Below, one piece after another: positions 8,350-20,280 of a DNA stretch of 53,597 bases. The stretch's first letter is position 1. Each line of letters opens with the position of its first letter. The stretch is from Paenibacillus sinensis (GTDB taxonomy: Bacteria; Bacillota; Bacilli; Paenibacillales; Paenibacillaceae). The translations under genes and the position numbers were made by a program. The notes below the pieces were generated by a model that was not told the origin of the DNA, did not search any database, and was given only the letters and a program-made list of their open reading frames with translations. The stretch lies in contig NZ_JAHCMB010000130.1 of NCBI RefSeq assembly GCF_019904155.1, positions 1 through 53,597 on the forward strand, read 5' to 3'.

Positions 8350-9471
8350 TCAATCCCCGCGGAACGCCCGCTTCATCCGGTCGAAGAAAGACTGTCCCTG
8401 CTCATGCGTGTTCTCGCCGTCAAAGGACGCGAACTGGCGCAGCAGATCCTTCTGTTCCTCGCTCAGCTTGCTCGGCGTTACGACGATCACCCGGACATGC
8501 TGATCGCCTGTGCCAGGGCCGCGAAGATGCGGAACGCCTTTGCCCTTCAGACGGAAGAACGTGCCGGTCTGGGTGCCGGAAGGAATCTTCAGCTTGACCT
8601 TCTCGGTCAAGGTTGGAATTTCGATTTCGTCCCCGAGCGCCGCCTGGGCGAAGGTCAGCGGAACCTCGCACAGAATGTCGTCGTTCTCCCGGATGAAGAA
8701 ATCATGCGGCTTGACGCGGATCACGATGTACAGGTCGCCGGAAGGACCGCCGCGCAGGCCGCCTTCGCCTTCCCCGTTCATGCGCAGCTGCGCGCCGTCG
8801 TCTACGCCCGCCGGAATGCGGACATGGATCTTCCGCTGCTTCTTGACCCGGCCCTGACCGGAGCAGGTCGAGCACTTCTCTTTGATGATTTTACCAGTGC
8901 CGTTACAGTTGGAGCACGGTCTGCGGTTCACCATCCGGCCAAGCGGCGTATTCTGCACGACTTCCTGCTGGCCGCTACCATGACAGACAGAGCAGACGGT
9001 CGGCTTCGTTCCGGGCTTCGCCCCGGAACCGAAGCAGGTGTCGCAAGTCTCGGTGCGCGGAATCGTGATGTCGCTCTCTTTTCCGAACACCGCTTCCTTA
9101 AATTCAATGGTCATCGTATACTGCAAATCATTGCCGCGCTGCGGAGCGTTGGGATCGCGCCGTCCGCCGCCGCCGAAGAACATGTCGAAAATATCGCCAA
9201 GACCGCCGAAATCTCCGCCGCCGCCGAAGCCGCCGCCCATTCCCTGGTTCGGGTCGATATGTCCGTACTGGTCATATCTTGCCCGTGCCTGCGGATCACT
9301 CAGCACGTCATAGGCTTCCTTCACTTCCTTAAACTTGGCCTCGGCGTCGCTGGCCTTGTTCACGTCGGGATGATACTGCCGGGCGAGCTTTCGGTACGCC
9401 TTCTTGACCTCATCGTCCGACGCGTCCTTGCCAACGCCGAGCACCTCGTAATAATCGCGCTTGTCTGCCAC
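8350..9471 (-). CDS. dnaJ: Chaperone DnaJ (Hsp40)
   Basis: Start chosen at GTG 9471, eight bases after GGAGG, giving 373 residues beginning [12 protein letters not shown]. The GTG at 9480 overlaps the ribosome site. It has the J domain with HPD (residues about 5-70), a Gly/Phe-rich linker with [12 protein letters not shown], and four CxxCxGxG zinc motifs ([32 protein letters not shown]). A C-terminal substrate-binding region ends at [11 protein letters not shown]. It stimulates DnaK ATPase and is the last gene of the heat-shock operon. In B. subtilis prmA follows dnaJ; here the transporter/allantoinase operon follows. Confidence 0.97.
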   Translation of the reverse strand: MADKRDYYEVLGVGKDASDDEVKKAYRKLARQYHPDVNKASDAEAKFKEVKEAYDVLSDPQARARYDQYGHIDPNQGMGGGFGGGGDFGGLGDIFDMFFGGGGRRDPNAPQRGNDLQYTMTIEFKEAVFGKESDITIPRTETCDTCFGSGAKPGTKPTVCSVCHGSGQQEVVQNTPLGRMVNRRPCSNCNGTGKIIKEKCSTCSGQGRVKKQRKIHVRIPAGVDDGAQLRMNGEGEGGLRGGPSGDLYIVIRVKPHDFFIRENDDILCEVPLTFAQAALGDEIEIPTLTEKVKLKIPSGTQTGTFFRLKGKGVPHLRGPGTGDQHVRVIVVTPSKLSEEQKDLLRQFASFDGENTHEQGQSFFDRMKRAFRGD

Positions 9472-9520
9472 TGCCTTCACCTCCGTACGGGAACGAAATA
9501 TCCATTTCCCTTATACATAT

Positions 9521-9564
9521 TAAAAGGAAAGCCAAAACGCGGGATGACCCGGTTTTGACCTTCC
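9521..9564 (-). terminator. Hairpin between dnaK and dnaJ
   Basis: In the minus direction GGAAGGTCAAAACCGGG pairs with CCCGCGTTTTGGCTTTCC around a 4-base loop and is followed by TTTTA. It lies 25 bases after the dnaK stop, so it could terminate a fraction of transcripts and keep DnaJ below DnaK. Confidence 0.65.
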
Positions 9565-9589
9565 CTAAGCACTGCCTTGTCGTTTAACT

Positions 9590-11558
<1,969 letters not shown>

Positions 11559-11595
11559 AAAACAGCTTCGAAAGCCTTCGCTTTCACACATCAAT

Positions 11596-11617
11596 ATCGC
11601 CGGATAGCTCCGGCGAT
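11596..11617 (-). terminator. GC-rich hairpin after grpE, possible attenuator
   Basis: ATCGCCGG and CCGGCGAT form a perfect 8-bp stem with a 6-base loop, 25 bases downstream of the grpE stop. There is no T-run, so it may be a processing or stability element or a weak attenuator rather than a full terminator. Confidence 0.5.
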
Positions 11618-11641
11618 CTGATTGTTTGCAGGTAAGCAGTC

Positions 11642-12217
11642 TTACATGCTGACTTTGACCATGGCTGGGCGAAGCACTTTGCTCTTGAGCATGTAGCCCT
11701 TCTGCACTTCTTCCGTCACGATGCCTTCCTCATGCTCATCGCTCTCCACCTGCATGATCGCCTGGTGGAATTCCGGATTGAACGGTTGTCCAACCGTCTC
11801 CATGGGAGTAAGCCCTTCGGATTTCAACGCCCCTTCAAGCTGGCGGAAGATCATATTCACGCCTTTCGTGAACGCGTCGCCTTCCTCTCCGGCCGGAGCC
11901 GTAGCCAGCGCCCGTTCGAAGTTGTCCAGCACCGGCAGCAGCTCCGTCACCAGCTTGGAGGTAGCGTACTGCGCCAGATCTTCCTTCTCTTTCTGGGTGC
12001 GCCGCCGGAAGTTGTCGTAGTCGGCCTGTACACGCAGGACGCGCGCCTGATATTCGTCGGCAAGCTCCTGCAGCCGCTTGATCTCATCGGCTCCGGCGGT
12101 CTCGTTATCGTTATTAACGGCAGCTTCGGCCTGATCGGCCGCGCTCTCCTCATTAATGGCGGTTTCTTCGTTTACTTCTTCGTTCACGCCCGAATCTTGA
12201 ACCTGTTCCTCTTTCAA
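11642..12217 (-). CDS. grpE: Nucleotide exchange factor GrpE
   Basis: This 191-residue protein starts with TTG at 12217 after AAGGAGG. An acidic N-terminal 50 residues rich in Glu, Asn and Ala lead into the long coiled coil (about 50-95, with LRVQADYDNFRRRTQKE). The beta-rich head follows (ELLPVLDNFERAL, FNPEFHQAI, GYMLKSKVLRPAMVKV). It releases ADP from DnaK. The second gene of the CIRCE-controlled operon. Confidence 0.97.
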   Translation of the reverse strand: MKEEQVQDSGVNEEVNEETAINEESAADQAEAAVNNDNETAGADEIKRLQELADEYQARVLRVQADYDNFRRRTQKEKEDLAQYATSKLVTELLPVLDNFERALATAPAGEEGDAFTKGVNMIFRQLEGALKSEGLTPMETVGQPFNPEFHQAIMQVESDEHEEGIVTEEVQKGYMLKSKVLRPAMVKVSM

Positions 12218-12265
12218 GTCTGTTCACCTCCTTAAAATGCTGACGGCAATCGGTATGCACTAATC

Positions 12266-13297
12266 TCACTTATACCAATGTCCCAGCAGCTCTGTCAAAT
12301 CTCGGGACAAAACGCCCAGAATTCTCATGACTCTCGCGTACTCCATCCGGGTTGGGCCCAGAATCCCTATGCTGCCGACCGCTTCGCCGTCAATGGAATA
12401 CGTCGCGGTGATCAGGCTACAGTCCGCAAAAGCTTCATGCTTGTTCTCGGTGCCGATACGCACCTGGATGCCGCTGCCGTAGGCGGCGGGATCGAGCATC
12501 TTGAGCAGAGTCGGCGTCTCCTCCAGCAGATCAAGAATATCCTTAACCTTCTCGACGTCCTTGAATTCCGGCTGGATCAGCATATTGGTCGCACCGCTGA
12601 GATAGACGCGCGGCTCCGAATCGCTATCGAATGCCATATCCAGCATCTGCATCAGTTCCTCATAGTGCGAGATATGACGCTGCATCTCCTGCCCCAGCTC
12701 CGAATATAGACGGCTCTTCAGCTTGTAGAGCGGCACGCCGATCAGTTTGCTGTTGAGCAGGTTGACCACCTTCTCCATTTCGGAGACGGAAATTTCCGGA
12801 GGAATGTTTACTTTCCGGTTCTCAACCTGGCCGGTGCTGGTGACAATAATCGCGACCGCGGTGCGGTCGTCCAGCGGCAGCAGTTGAAAATGCCGCAGGG
12901 AAGTATGAAAAACCTCCGGTCCCAGAAGGATGGAAGTGTAATTCGTCATATTGGATAGAATCAGGGCCGCATGCTGGATCAGCTGCTCCATGGCGTTCAG
13001 CTTCTCGGCGAAAAAGGCGCGGATCGTCTTCGTCTCGCCGAGGTCCAGGTTATTCCACGGAACCAGGTGGTCCACATAATAGCGGTAGCCTTTATGCGAA
13101 GGTATACGCCCTGCCGAAGTATGCGGTTGTTCCAGGAAGCCTAGCTCCTCCAGATCGGCCATTTCGTTGCGAATGGTCGCGGGACTGTACTTGACATCGC
13201 CGCGCTTGGAAATGCTGCGCGACCCAACCGGCTCGGCCGAACGAATATAATCGTCCACGATGGCATTCAGTATCATTCTCTGGCGTTCGCTTAACAT
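12266..13297 (-). CDS. hrcA: Heat-inducible repressor HrcA
   Basis: Start chosen at ATG 13297 with GGAGGGG close by, giving 343 residues; an upstream ATG at 13321 has no such site. The N-terminal winged helix (MLSERQRMILNAIVDDYIRSAEPVGS, then KYSPATIRNEMADLEELGFL) is followed by a GAF-like and dimerisation region with the classic C-terminus GSIGILGPTRMEYARVM. HrcA binds CIRCE and depends on GroE. The CIRCE element immediately upstream implies autoregulation of the whole operon. Confidence 0.97.
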   Translation of the reverse strand: MLSERQRMILNAIVDDYIRSAEPVGSRSISKRGDVKYSPATIRNEMADLEELGFLEQPHTSAGRIPSHKGYRYYVDHLVPWNNLDLGETKTIRAFFAEKLNAMEQLIQHAALILSNMTNYTSILLGPEVFHTSLRHFQLLPLDDRTAVAIIVTSTGQVENRKVNIPPEISVSEMEKVVNLLNSKLIGVPLYKLKSRLYSELGQEMQRHISHYEELMQMLDMAFDSDSEPRVYLSGATNMLIQPEFKDVEKVKDILDLLEETPTLLKMLDPAAYGSGIQVRIGTENKHEAFADCSLITATYSIDGEAVGSIGILGPTRMEYARVMRILGVLSRDLTELLGHWYK

Positions 13298-13330
13298 AAT
13301 GTCCCCTCCTAACCGCTGCAAAGATGTTCG

Positions 13331-13357
13331 TTAGCACTCGTCTCAGTTGAGTGCTAA
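13331..13357. promoter_or_regulatory. CIRCE operator
   Basis: TTAGCACTC, nine spacer bases, then GAGTGCTAA: a perfect CIRCE inverted repeat, the HrcA binding site. It lies 33 bases before the hrcA start and just downstream of the predicted transcription start. Confidence 0.97.
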
Positions 13358-13368
13358 CCACTATTACA

Positions 13369-13398
13369 AAAATACCAAAAGCGCGGGAGCATTGTCAA
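13369..13398 (-). promoter_or_regulatory. SigA promoter of hrcA-grpE-dnaK-dnaJ
   Basis: On the minus strand TTGACA (13398-13393) and TATTTT (13374-13369) are separated by 18 bases. Transcription would start a few bases before CIRCE, the usual geometry for HrcA repression. Confidence 0.75.
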
Positions 13399-13441
13399 GT
13401 GAGCGGGCAGGCAATCCGGGATGATTTTGCAGGCCTCATGA

Positions 13442-13476
13442 AAGAAACGTCGGCGCCCTCCGCGGACGCCGGACGT
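13442..13476 (-). terminator. Possible terminator after the P-type ATPase
   Basis: Minus strand: ACGTCCGGCG and CGCCGACGT pair with one bulge around a GC-rich loop, followed by TTCTTT. It lies 40 bases past the ATPase stop and would separate it from the heat-shock promoter. Confidence 0.45.
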
Positions 13477-13516
13477 ATGATTAGCTCGAAACGGGAACAT
13501 AACCGTACCGGAATCT

Positions 13517-16171
13517 TCAGGATGTCATGGCCTTGGCGCGCCGCGCGGCATTTCCCGCGAACTTGATCAGCTCCATCAGAATAACAGCCGCCAGAGCGAG
13601 ACCCGCAGCTGTGAGACCATGCTCAAGCCCGAACTGGTCCGGTATGGAGAAGAAGCGGCGCACGCCCGGCAGAACGGTGAACCCGTACAGACATAGGCAC
13701 AGTATAACCGCCCAGGCTACATACCGGTTGGTGAAGAAGCCTGCCTGAAACGCCGTCTGCGAGTTGGAGCGGGCTGCGAAAGTCTGAAGCGTCCGGGCCA
13801 GAATGAGCGTGGAGAACGCCATAGCGACGCTCATTTCCTCGGAATGGCGCATGCCGATATACTGGGAGACGATCACCGCTCCGCCGATCAGCAGTCCGCG
13901 CACGATGACAACCCGGAGCGTCCCTCCGGCGAAGATGCCTTCTTTAATATCGCGCGGCTTGCGCCGCATCACATCCGGCTCAGCTTTCTCCATCCCCAGA
14001 GCGATGGCGGGCAGCGAATCGTTGACGAGATTAATGAAGAGAAGCTGAATTGCCGTAAAGGGATTGATCCAATTCAGGACAAGCGCGACCAGAATGGCGA
14101 TAATCGCCCCCAGGTTCCCGGCGAACAGATAGGCAATGGCCTTCTTGATGTTGTCAAAAACGGTACGCCCGACACCAACCGCTTTGACTATCGATACGAA
14201 GTTGTCATCGGTTAAGATCATCGCCGCCGAATCCTTGGCAACATCCGTTCCGCTGCCCATAGCTACACCGATATCGGCCTGCTTGAGAGCCGGAGCGTCG
14301 TTCACGCCGTCTCCCGTCATCGCCGTTATGGCGCCTCGATTCTGCCAGGCCCGGACAATGCGGATCTTGTTCTCGGGAGATACCCGGGCGTAGACGCCGA
14401 TCGAATCAAGCCTGCGCTCAAGCTCCTGATCGGACATTCCGTCCAGTTCCCTGCCGGTAACCGCAACATCATGCTCCGACATGAGGCCGATATCCCGCCC
14501 GATGGCTTGCGCGGTGGTCTTGTGGTCGCCGGTAATCATGATCGTCCGGATGCCGGCTTTATTAGCATCCGCAATCGAATCGTATACCTCCTCGCGCGGA
14601 GGATCGATCATCGCTGTCAAGCCGACCAGGATGAGATGCTGTTCATCTCCGGTTCCAACGGTCTTGTCTTCGATTGGCTTGTAGGCATAGGCCAGTACAC
14701 GCAGGGCATGCTCCGAGAACTCCTCATTGGCCTGCATGAACTCCGCCCGCAGCTCCTCGGTCAGCGGTACGGTATCTCCGTTCAGCAGCACGTAGTCGCA
14801 TCGTCCGAACAGGACATCAGGTCCGCCTTTGGTCAACAAAGCCCGTTGACCGTCGAAGGTGTGTACGGTTGACATCAGCTTCCGGTCGGAGTCAAACGGG
14901 ATCTCCGCTTCCCGCGGGAAGCTGTCGCGGATTTCCCGGTAATCCTTGTTCTTGCTGCTGCTGAAAGCGATCAGCGCGACCTCTGTCGGATCGCCGAGCG
15001 CTTTTCCCTCTTCATTAATATGAGAGTCGTTGCAGAGAACAGCGATATGCAGCAGTCGCCGCTCGCCGGTTGACCATTCCTTGTGATTCTCGGGAAACAG
15101 TTCTCTTTCGGCACGGGGCAGATAATAATCCACCACCGTCATTTTATTCTGGGTCAAGGTGCCGGTCTTATCGGTACAGATGACGCTGGCGGAACCGAGC
15201 GACTCCACGGCAGGCAGTCTGCGGATGATCGCATGCTGCTTCGCCATCTGGTTCGTGCCGACCGACAGAACGATCGTTACGATCGAGGACAAGGCTTCCG
15301 GAATAGCGGCGACGGCGACCGCCACGGCGAACATCAATGCGTCCAGTATACCGGCTGTCATATCGGCTTCGCCTCTCGACAACCATGCCCGCAGCGCTTC
15401 GATGCCGAAGATCAGGATGCACAGCACCAGGATGACGAGGCCGAGTCTTTTTCCGAAGCTCTCCAGCTTGCGCTGTAGAGGGGTAGCCTTCGCTTCCGCA
15501 GTTTCGATCAGACCGGCGATCTTCCCGATCTCGGTATTTCCTCCGGTTCCGGTCACCACAAAGCTCCCACGCCCATAGACGATAAGCGAGCCGCTGAACA
15601 CCATATTGCTCCGGTCTCCGAGAGGAACCTCCTCCTTAATAACGCCGGACTGCTTCTCTGCGGCCTCCGACTCCCCGGTGAGCATGCCTTCCTCCGCCTT
15701 GAGGCTTTCGCTTGTGAGCACACGTCCGTCCGCAGGCACATAGTCACCGGCCTCCAGAATAACCACATCGCCCTTCACCAGCTCACGCGCCGGAATCCGC
15801 ACGGTTTCACCGTCGCGGACGGCTTTGGCCTCAGGGGCCGCCAGCTGCTTCAAGGCATCCAGCGAGCTCTCCGCCTTCTGGGTCTGCACGACGCTGATCA
15901 CCGCGTTCAGCACCAGGACGAAGACGATAATCAAGGTTTCAACCAGATGTCCGAGCACAGCCTGTACGGCGGCGGCCACCAGCAGCACGATTACGAGCGG
16001 GTCCTTGAAATTATCCAGAAACAGCTTCCAGACCGGGACGCGCTCCCTTCCCTTCAGCTCATTATAGCCATCCCTCTCCAGTCTGGCGCGGGCTTCCCCA
16101 TCAGGCAGTCCGCCGCCGCCGCTCTCCACCTGTTCAAGCACTTCCACTGTGCTCCTTCGGTAAAAGTCCAT
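13517..16171 (-). CDS. P-type cation-transporting ATPase, probable Ca2+ pump (P2A)
   Basis: ATG 16171 is preferred (GGAGGAGG five bases upstream, 884 residues); an ATG at 16186 overlaps that site. It has an N-terminal cation ATPase domain, an actuator loop with LTGESEA, the phosphorylation motif DKTGTLT, the nucleotide-domain KGGPD region, TGDGVNDAPALKQADIG, and ten predicted membrane helices. Helix 4 has A-I-P-E-A-L and the helix 5-6 region N-L-V-N-D, as in Ca2+ ATPases of the SERCA/YloB type. It would export Ca2+ (or Mn2+) across the membrane. Ion specificity is inferred. Confidence 0.88.
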   Translation of the reverse strand: MDFYRRSTVEVLEQVESGGGGLPDGEARARLERDGYNELKGRERVPVWKLFLDNFKDPLVIVLLVAAAVQAVLGHLVETLIIVFVLVLNAVISVVQTQKAESSLDALKQLAAPEAKAVRDGETVRIPARELVKGDVVILEAGDYVPADGRVLTSESLKAEEGMLTGESEAAEKQSGVIKEEVPLGDRSNMVFSGSLIVYGRGSFVVTGTGGNTEIGKIAGLIETAEAKATPLQRKLESFGKRLGLVILVLCILIFGIEALRAWLSRGEADMTAGILDALMFAVAVAVAAIPEALSSIVTIVLSVGTNQMAKQHAIIRRLPAVESLGSASVICTDKTGTLTQNKMTVVDYYLPRAERELFPENHKEWSTGERRLLHIAVLCNDSHINEEGKALGDPTEVALIAFSSSKNKDYREIRDSFPREAEIPFDSDRKLMSTVHTFDGQRALLTKGGPDVLFGRCDYVLLNGDTVPLTEELRAEFMQANEEFSEHALRVLAYAYKPIEDKTVGTGDEQHLILVGLTAMIDPPREEVYDSIADANKAGIRTIMITGDHKTTAQAIGRDIGLMSEHDVAVTGRELDGMSDQELERRLDSIGVYARVSPENKIRIVRAWQNRGAITAMTGDGVNDAPALKQADIGVAMGSGTDVAKDSAAMILTDDNFVSIVKAVGVGRTVFDNIKKAIAYLFAGNLGAIIAILVALVLNWINPFTAIQLLFINLVNDSLPAIALGMEKAEPDVMRRKPRDIKEGIFAGGTLRVVIVRGLLIGGAVIVSQYIGMRHSEEMSVAMAFSTLILARTLQTFAARSNSQTAFQAGFFTNRYVAWAVILCLCLYGFTVLPGVRRFFSIPDQFGLEHGLTAAGLALAAVILMELIKFAGNAARRAKAMTS

Positions 16172-16298
16172 TCCATCCTCCTCCATTCGCTATCTCTTCC
16201 CCTCTTGAAGCATAGGGTGTCCTTTCTACATGTTATTACCCATCGGAGAGCATCAGGCCAAATGAAAAGATCCACGATCCTGTGAAAAAGCTAAATGC

Positions 16299-16341
16299 AA
16301 AAAACCGCTTGCGCCGTCAGCATTCACTAACGGACAAGCGG
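16299..16341 (-). terminator. Terminator after the GNAT gene
   Basis: CCGCTTG and CAAGCGG form the outer stem with a CCG/CGG pairing inside, followed on the minus strand by TTTTTT. It sits 20 bases beyond the stop codon at 16360. Confidence 0.8.
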
Positions 16342-16359
16342 CTGTATTCATCCATTCAT

Positions 16360-16863
16360 TTAGATCATTTTCAATACGGCGATTTCGTCGCATGCATTCT
16401 GCTTGGAGCAGCTCACGCAGTCCGTCCACACCTTCTCAGGGAACACTTCCTTATCAACCACGGAGAAGCCGTTCTTCACGAAAAAGTTCACTGCATACGT
16501 CAGCGCCATAATCTTCGGAATCTGTTGATGCTGCGCTTCCTTGATCAGCTCCTCCACAATCATGGAGCCGATGCCCATGCGCTTGCATTCATCCCGGAGG
16601 CCGAGAGAGCGAATTTCAACCAGATCGGTGCCCAGACGGCACAGCGACCCGCAGCCAACTACCCTACCGTCGATCTCCGCAACAACGAACTGATCGATCT
16701 GCCGTTCCAGCACCTTGCGTGAACGGGGCAGCATAATCCCGCGCTCAGCATACTCCTCGATCATCTGGGCCAGCGGTTCAACGTCCTCCAGAATAGCCTT
16801 TCTGCACACGATGGCCGTGGCGGACTCGGTCTCTACGGGTTTGGGTTGCGACTTGGTTATCAC
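16360..16863 (-). CDS. GNAT N-acetyltransferase, ArgA-like
   Basis: GTG 16863 gives 167 residues with GGAGG ten bases upstream; GTG 16872 is also in frame but almost touches that site. It has a GNAT fold: IVCRKAILEDVEPLAQMIEEYAERGIMLPRS, then VVAEIDGRVVGCGSLC, and the acetyl-CoA loop DECKRMGIGSMIVEEL. The R-K-A-x-x-x-D-V plus G-x-(M/L)-L-P-R-S pattern resembles the N-acetylglutamate synthase-type acetyltransferases found alone or fused to ArgH. A late CVSCSKQNAC segment could bind a metal. Substrate not determined. Confidence 0.75.
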   Translation of the reverse strand: MITKSQPKPVETESATAIVCRKAILEDVEPLAQMIEEYAERGIMLPRSRKVLERQIDQFVVAEIDGRVVGCGSLCRLGTDLVEIRSLGLRDECKRMGIGSMIVEELIKEAQHQQIPKIMALTYAVNFFVKNGFSVVDKEVFPEKVWTDCVSCSKQNACDEIAVLKMI

Positions 16864-16954
16864 TGTCTTCACTCCTCCATCAAATAACTATGAATAAATA
16901 TACATCATCGTGAATGAGGATTCAAGCGTTTATTTAAAAAATTAGCATTGTAAA

Positions 16955-18136
16955 TCAAACTTCCGTTAACACGCCTACAAATTCCCCAAACACGTCGTTC
17001 CCGAACAAAATACCCTGGCGGCTGAGCCGATATACGGCTCCTTCCTTCTCAAGGAGTCCGGCACTCGTCATCTTATGCAGCTGCTGTCCGAAAATATCCT
17101 CCATCGCCACGCCGAATTGGTCCCGGAAAGCCCCGGTCTGCACGCCCTCCAGCACCCGGAGGCCCACCATCATGAAATCCTCCATCGCTTCTTCCCGGGT
17201 TACCGGGGTCGTATGCAGGCGGGGCAGTCCGTTCTTGATCGCGTCGACGTAGGCGTTAACGCCTTTTACATTCATATGCCGCATCCGCTGGACATACCCG
17301 TGAGCTCCCGCTCCGAGCCCGTAATAATCCTCGTTCCGCCAGTAGGTTATATTGTGCCGGCTGCCCATCCCCGGCTTGGCGAAGTTGCTGATTTCATACT
17401 GCTCATATCCCGCTTCACTCATGGAGTCCATCAGCAGCAGGTACATCGCCAGTTCGTCCTCCTCGTTTGGGAGCGGCAGCTGATTGCGATTGTACAGCGT
17501 ATGGAACAGCGTATTTTCTTCCACCTTCAAGCTGTAGATCGAATAATGAGGAAGTCCGAGAGCGAGTGCAGCCTTTACGCTGCCTGCCAGCATATCGACC
17601 GTCTGGTTCGGCAGACCGAACATGAGGTCGATCGACAGATTGTCAAACCCGGCGGCCCGGGCATTCTCCAGACTGCGGTACACATCATCCGTATTGTGAA
17701 TCCGGCCGATTCCGCTCAGCAGCTCGTTCTGAAACGCCTGCACGCCGAAGCTGACCCGGTTGACGCCGCCTTCTCTCATCACAGCCAGCTTCTCGGGATC
17801 GGTTGTGCCGGGATTGGCCTCCATCGAGAATTCAATATCCTCAGACCAATTGAGAAAATGCCTCTTCACCGACTTCAGGAAAAAAGCCATCTCATCCGGC
17901 TTCAGCACCGTCGGCGTTCCGCCTCCGACAAAAATGGTCTTGATCTCGCCAGGCGGATTCTCCAGGACCGTCAGCTCCATCTCACGGTCAAGTGCGCGGA
18001 GATAATCCATGACCGGCTGGTCCTTCAGCACATAGGAATTAAAATCGCAGTAGAAACATTTATTCGTGCAGAACGGAATATGAATATATACCGCTTCAGG
18101 CGGACGAGCGCCCGCGCGGTCTGTATGAGTTGTCAT
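16955..18136 (-). CDS. hemW: Heme chaperone HemW (radical SAM, HemN-like)
   Basis: This 393-residue protein starts at ATG 18136, eight bases after AAGGAGG. The radical-SAM cluster motif is CTNKCFYC (C23, C27, C30) followed by DF, where true HemN has an extra Cys. FVGGGTPTVL and EANPGT follow, then a C-terminal HemN domain with LMVGLRVLEGV. HemW inserts heme into respiratory proteins. The position directly after lepA is the same as in B. subtilis. A terminator-like hairpin separates the two genes here. Confidence 0.93.
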   Translation of the reverse strand: MTTHTDRAGARPPEAVYIHIPFCTNKCFYCDFNSYVLKDQPVMDYLRALDREMELTVLENPPGEIKTIFVGGGTPTVLKPDEMAFFLKSVKRHFLNWSEDIEFSMEANPGTTDPEKLAVMREGGVNRVSFGVQAFQNELLSGIGRIHNTDDVYRSLENARAAGFDNLSIDLMFGLPNQTVDMLAGSVKAALALGLPHYSIYSLKVEENTLFHTLYNRNQLPLPNEEDELAMYLLLMDSMSEAGYEQYEISNFAKPGMGSRHNITYWRNEDYYGLGAGAHGYVQRMRHMNVKGVNAYVDAIKNGLPRLHTTPVTREEAMEDFMMVGLRVLEGVQTGAFRDQFGVAMEDIFGQQLHKMTSAGLLEKEGAVYRLSRQGILFGNDVFGEFVGVLTEV

Positions 18137-18173
18137 CTAGCTGTCCTCCTTGAGATAGATCAGGTCCATAATT

Positions 18174-18203
18174 TTGAAAAGGGAAGCCGCTGGCGGCTTC
18201 CCT
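18174..18203 (-). terminator. Hairpin terminator between lepA and hemW
   Basis: A perfect 11-bp stem, AGGGAAGCCGC/GCGGCTTCCCT, with a two-base loop and TTTTC on the minus strand. It would reduce read-through from lepA into hemW. Confidence 0.75.
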
Positions 18204-18335
18204 GGAATAAGCTGCGATATTAACGCCGGCATGTGCAGGCAACTTCGGATCTTGCTTAAAGCCTTCATGCCGGAATACCCGGCTTCAGACTGCGGCCGGC
18301 CCCGCTTGCATGTGGGGTCCGCATCAATCTACATG

Positions 18336-20150
18336 CTACTCGTCGATCTTGAGCACCGCCATGAACGCTTCCTGCGGCACCTCGACGCTGCCGACCTGCT
18401 TCATGCGCTTCTTGCCTTCCTTCTGCTTCTCCAGCAGCTTCCGCTTACGCGAAATGTCGCCGCCGTAGCACTTGGCAAGCACGTTCTTGCGCATCGCCTT
18501 GACGGTCTCGCGGGCGACGACCTTCGTGCCGACGGATGCCTGAATCGGCACCTCGAACATCTGGCGCGGGATAATGCCGCGCAGCTTCTCGCAGATGATG
18601 CGTCCGCGGTTGTATGCGCGGTCGCGGTGCACGATGAACGACAGGGCGTCAACCTGCTCGCCGTTCAGCAGAATGTCCATCTTCACGAGATTAGACTGCC
18701 GGTAGCCCGACAGCTCGTAATCGAAGGAGGCATAGCCCTTCGTACCGGATTTCAGCTGATCGAAGAAGTCATAGACGATTTCGGACAGCGGAATTTCGTA
18801 CGTAATCGTAACCCGGTTCGAATCGAGATACTCCATGTTGACGAATTCGCCGCGCTTGTTCTGGCACAGCTCCATCACCGTGCCTACGAAGTCGTTCGGC
18901 ACGATAATGCCCGCTTTGACGTACGGCTCCTCGACGTAGTCGATTTTGCCGACCTCTGGATAGTTAGACGGGTTATCGATCTCAATCATTTCTCCGTTCG
19001 TCAGCTTGATACGGTAGATAACGCTAGGCGCCGTCGTGATCAGCGGAAGATTGAACTCGCGCTCGATCCGCTCCTGAATGATCTCCATATGCAGCAGTCC
19101 GAGGAAGCCGCAGCGAAAGCCGAAGCCAAGTGCGCTCGACGTCTCGGGCTCGAAGCTCAGGGAAGCGTCATTCAGCTGCAGCTTCTCCAGCGCTTCACGC
19201 AGATCGTTGTAATCCGAGGTCTCGATCGGATACAGACCGCAGTAGACCATCGGATTGATCTTGCGGTAGCCGGGCAGCGGCTCGGCGGTCGGATGTTTCG
19301 CATCCGTCACGGTATCGCCGACCCGGGTATCCCCGACATGTTTGATCCCAGCCACGATGAAGCCTACGTCGCCAACGTTAAGCTCGTTCACGATGCTCAT
19401 GCGCGGCATGAAGGCCCCGACCTCAATAACCTCAAAGGTTTTGTCGGTCGCCATCATCTTGATCTTCGAGCCGGCCCGGATGCTGCCGTCCACAACGCGG
19501 ACATAGACGATAACGCCTTTATAAGGATCGTAGTGGGAGTCGAAGATCAGCGCCTTGAGCGGCTGATCGGGATCGCCGGTCGGCGGCGGAACCTGCTTGA
19601 CCACCTGCTCCAGAATCTCCTTGATGCCGATGCCCGCCTTCGCGGAGGCCAGCACCGCCTCGCTGGTGTCCAGTCCGATAACATCCTCGATCTCCTGCTT
19701 CACCCGCTCGGGATCAGCGCTCGGAAGGTCGATCTTGTTGATGACCGGCAGAATCTCCAGATTGTTGTCCAGCGCCAGATAGACGTTGGCCAGCGTCTGG
19801 GCCTCGATGCCCTGGGCGGCGTCGACGACGAGCAGTGCGCCTTCGCAGGCCGCAAGGCTGCGCGACACCTCATAGGTGAAGTCGACGTGTCCCGGCGTAT
19901 CGATCAGGTTCAGCAAATACTCTTCGCCGTCGTCCGCCCGGTAAGACAGCCGGACCGCCTGCAGCTTGATCGTAATGCCGCGCTCTCGCTCCAGATCCAT
20001 CTGATCGAGCACCTGATCCTGCATCTCACGGGAACTCAGCGCCCCGGTGTATTCCAGAATCCGGTCGGCAAGCGTTGACTTGCCATGGTCTATATGTGCA
20101 ATTATCGAGAAATTGCGGATGTTTTCTTGTCGTTTCTGAACGTCAGTCAT
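18336..20150 (-). CDS. lepA: Elongation factor 4 (LepA)
   Basis: This 604-residue GTPase starts at ATG 20150. It has G1 AHIDHGKST (residues 18-26), G3 DTPGHVDF, G4 NKIDLP, then EF-G-like domains and the LepA-specific C-terminus ending [15 protein letters not shown]4 back-translocates stalled ribosomes. It has its own SigA-like promoter upstream. Length and motifs are standard. Confidence 0.97.
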   Translation of the reverse strand: MTDVQKRQENIRNFSIIAHIDHGKSTLADRILEYTGALSSREMQDQVLDQMDLERERGITIKLQAVRLSYRADDGEEYLLNLIDTPGHVDFTYEVSRSLAACEGALLVVDAAQGIEAQTLANVYLALDNNLEILPVINKIDLPSADPERVKQEIEDVIGLDTSEAVLASAKAGIGIKEILEQVVKQVPPPTGDPDQPLKALIFDSHYDPYKGVIVYVRVVDGSIRAGSKIKMMATDKTFEVIEVGAFMPRMSIVNELNVGDVGFIVAGIKHVGDTRVGDTVTDAKHPTAEPLPGYRKINPMVYCGLYPIETSDYNDLREALEKLQLNDASLSFEPETSSALGFGFRCGFLGLLHMEIIQERIEREFNLPLITTAPSVIYRIKLTNGEMIEIDNPSNYPEVGKIDYVEEPYVKAGIIVPNDFVGTVMELCQNKRGEFVNMEYLDSNRVTITYEIPLSEIVYDFFDQLKSGTKGYASFDYELSGYRQSNLVKMDILLNGEQVDALSFIVHRDRAYNRGRIICEKLRGIIPRQMFEVPIQASVGTKVVARETVKAMRKNVLAKCYGGDISRKRKLLEKQKEGKKRMKQVGSVEVPQEAFMAVLKIDE

Positions 20151-20187
20151 TCCTTACCCCCACAGACAGCCTGATGTTAATCACTTT

Positions 20188-20216
20188 ATTATAGCAGTAC
20201 AAGCTCCCACCAGCAA
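20188..20216 (-). promoter_or_regulatory. SigA-like promoter of lepA
   Basis: Minus strand TTGCTG (20216-20211), 17 bases, TATAAT (20193-20188). The -10 box lies 38 bases before the lepA start codon. Confidence 0.65.
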
Positions 20217-20280
20217 TCCGGCGGGAGCGGAGGTTTTTTTAATTGGCGTCATGTCTTCGGCTCGGCGCCGGTTTCAGGGA

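Noticed and set aside
12278..12709. Long plus-strand frames opposite hrcA, dnaK, lepA, leuS and others
   Set aside because: They are antisense shadows of clearly conserved genes, have no ribosome sites and show arginine/histidine-rich low-quality protein sequence.
20201..20228. GCTCCC...GGGAGC hairpin as a terminator of the YqxA-like gene
   Set aside because: It overlaps the lepA promoter and lacks a T-run in the minus direction; the T-run on the plus strand follows no gene.
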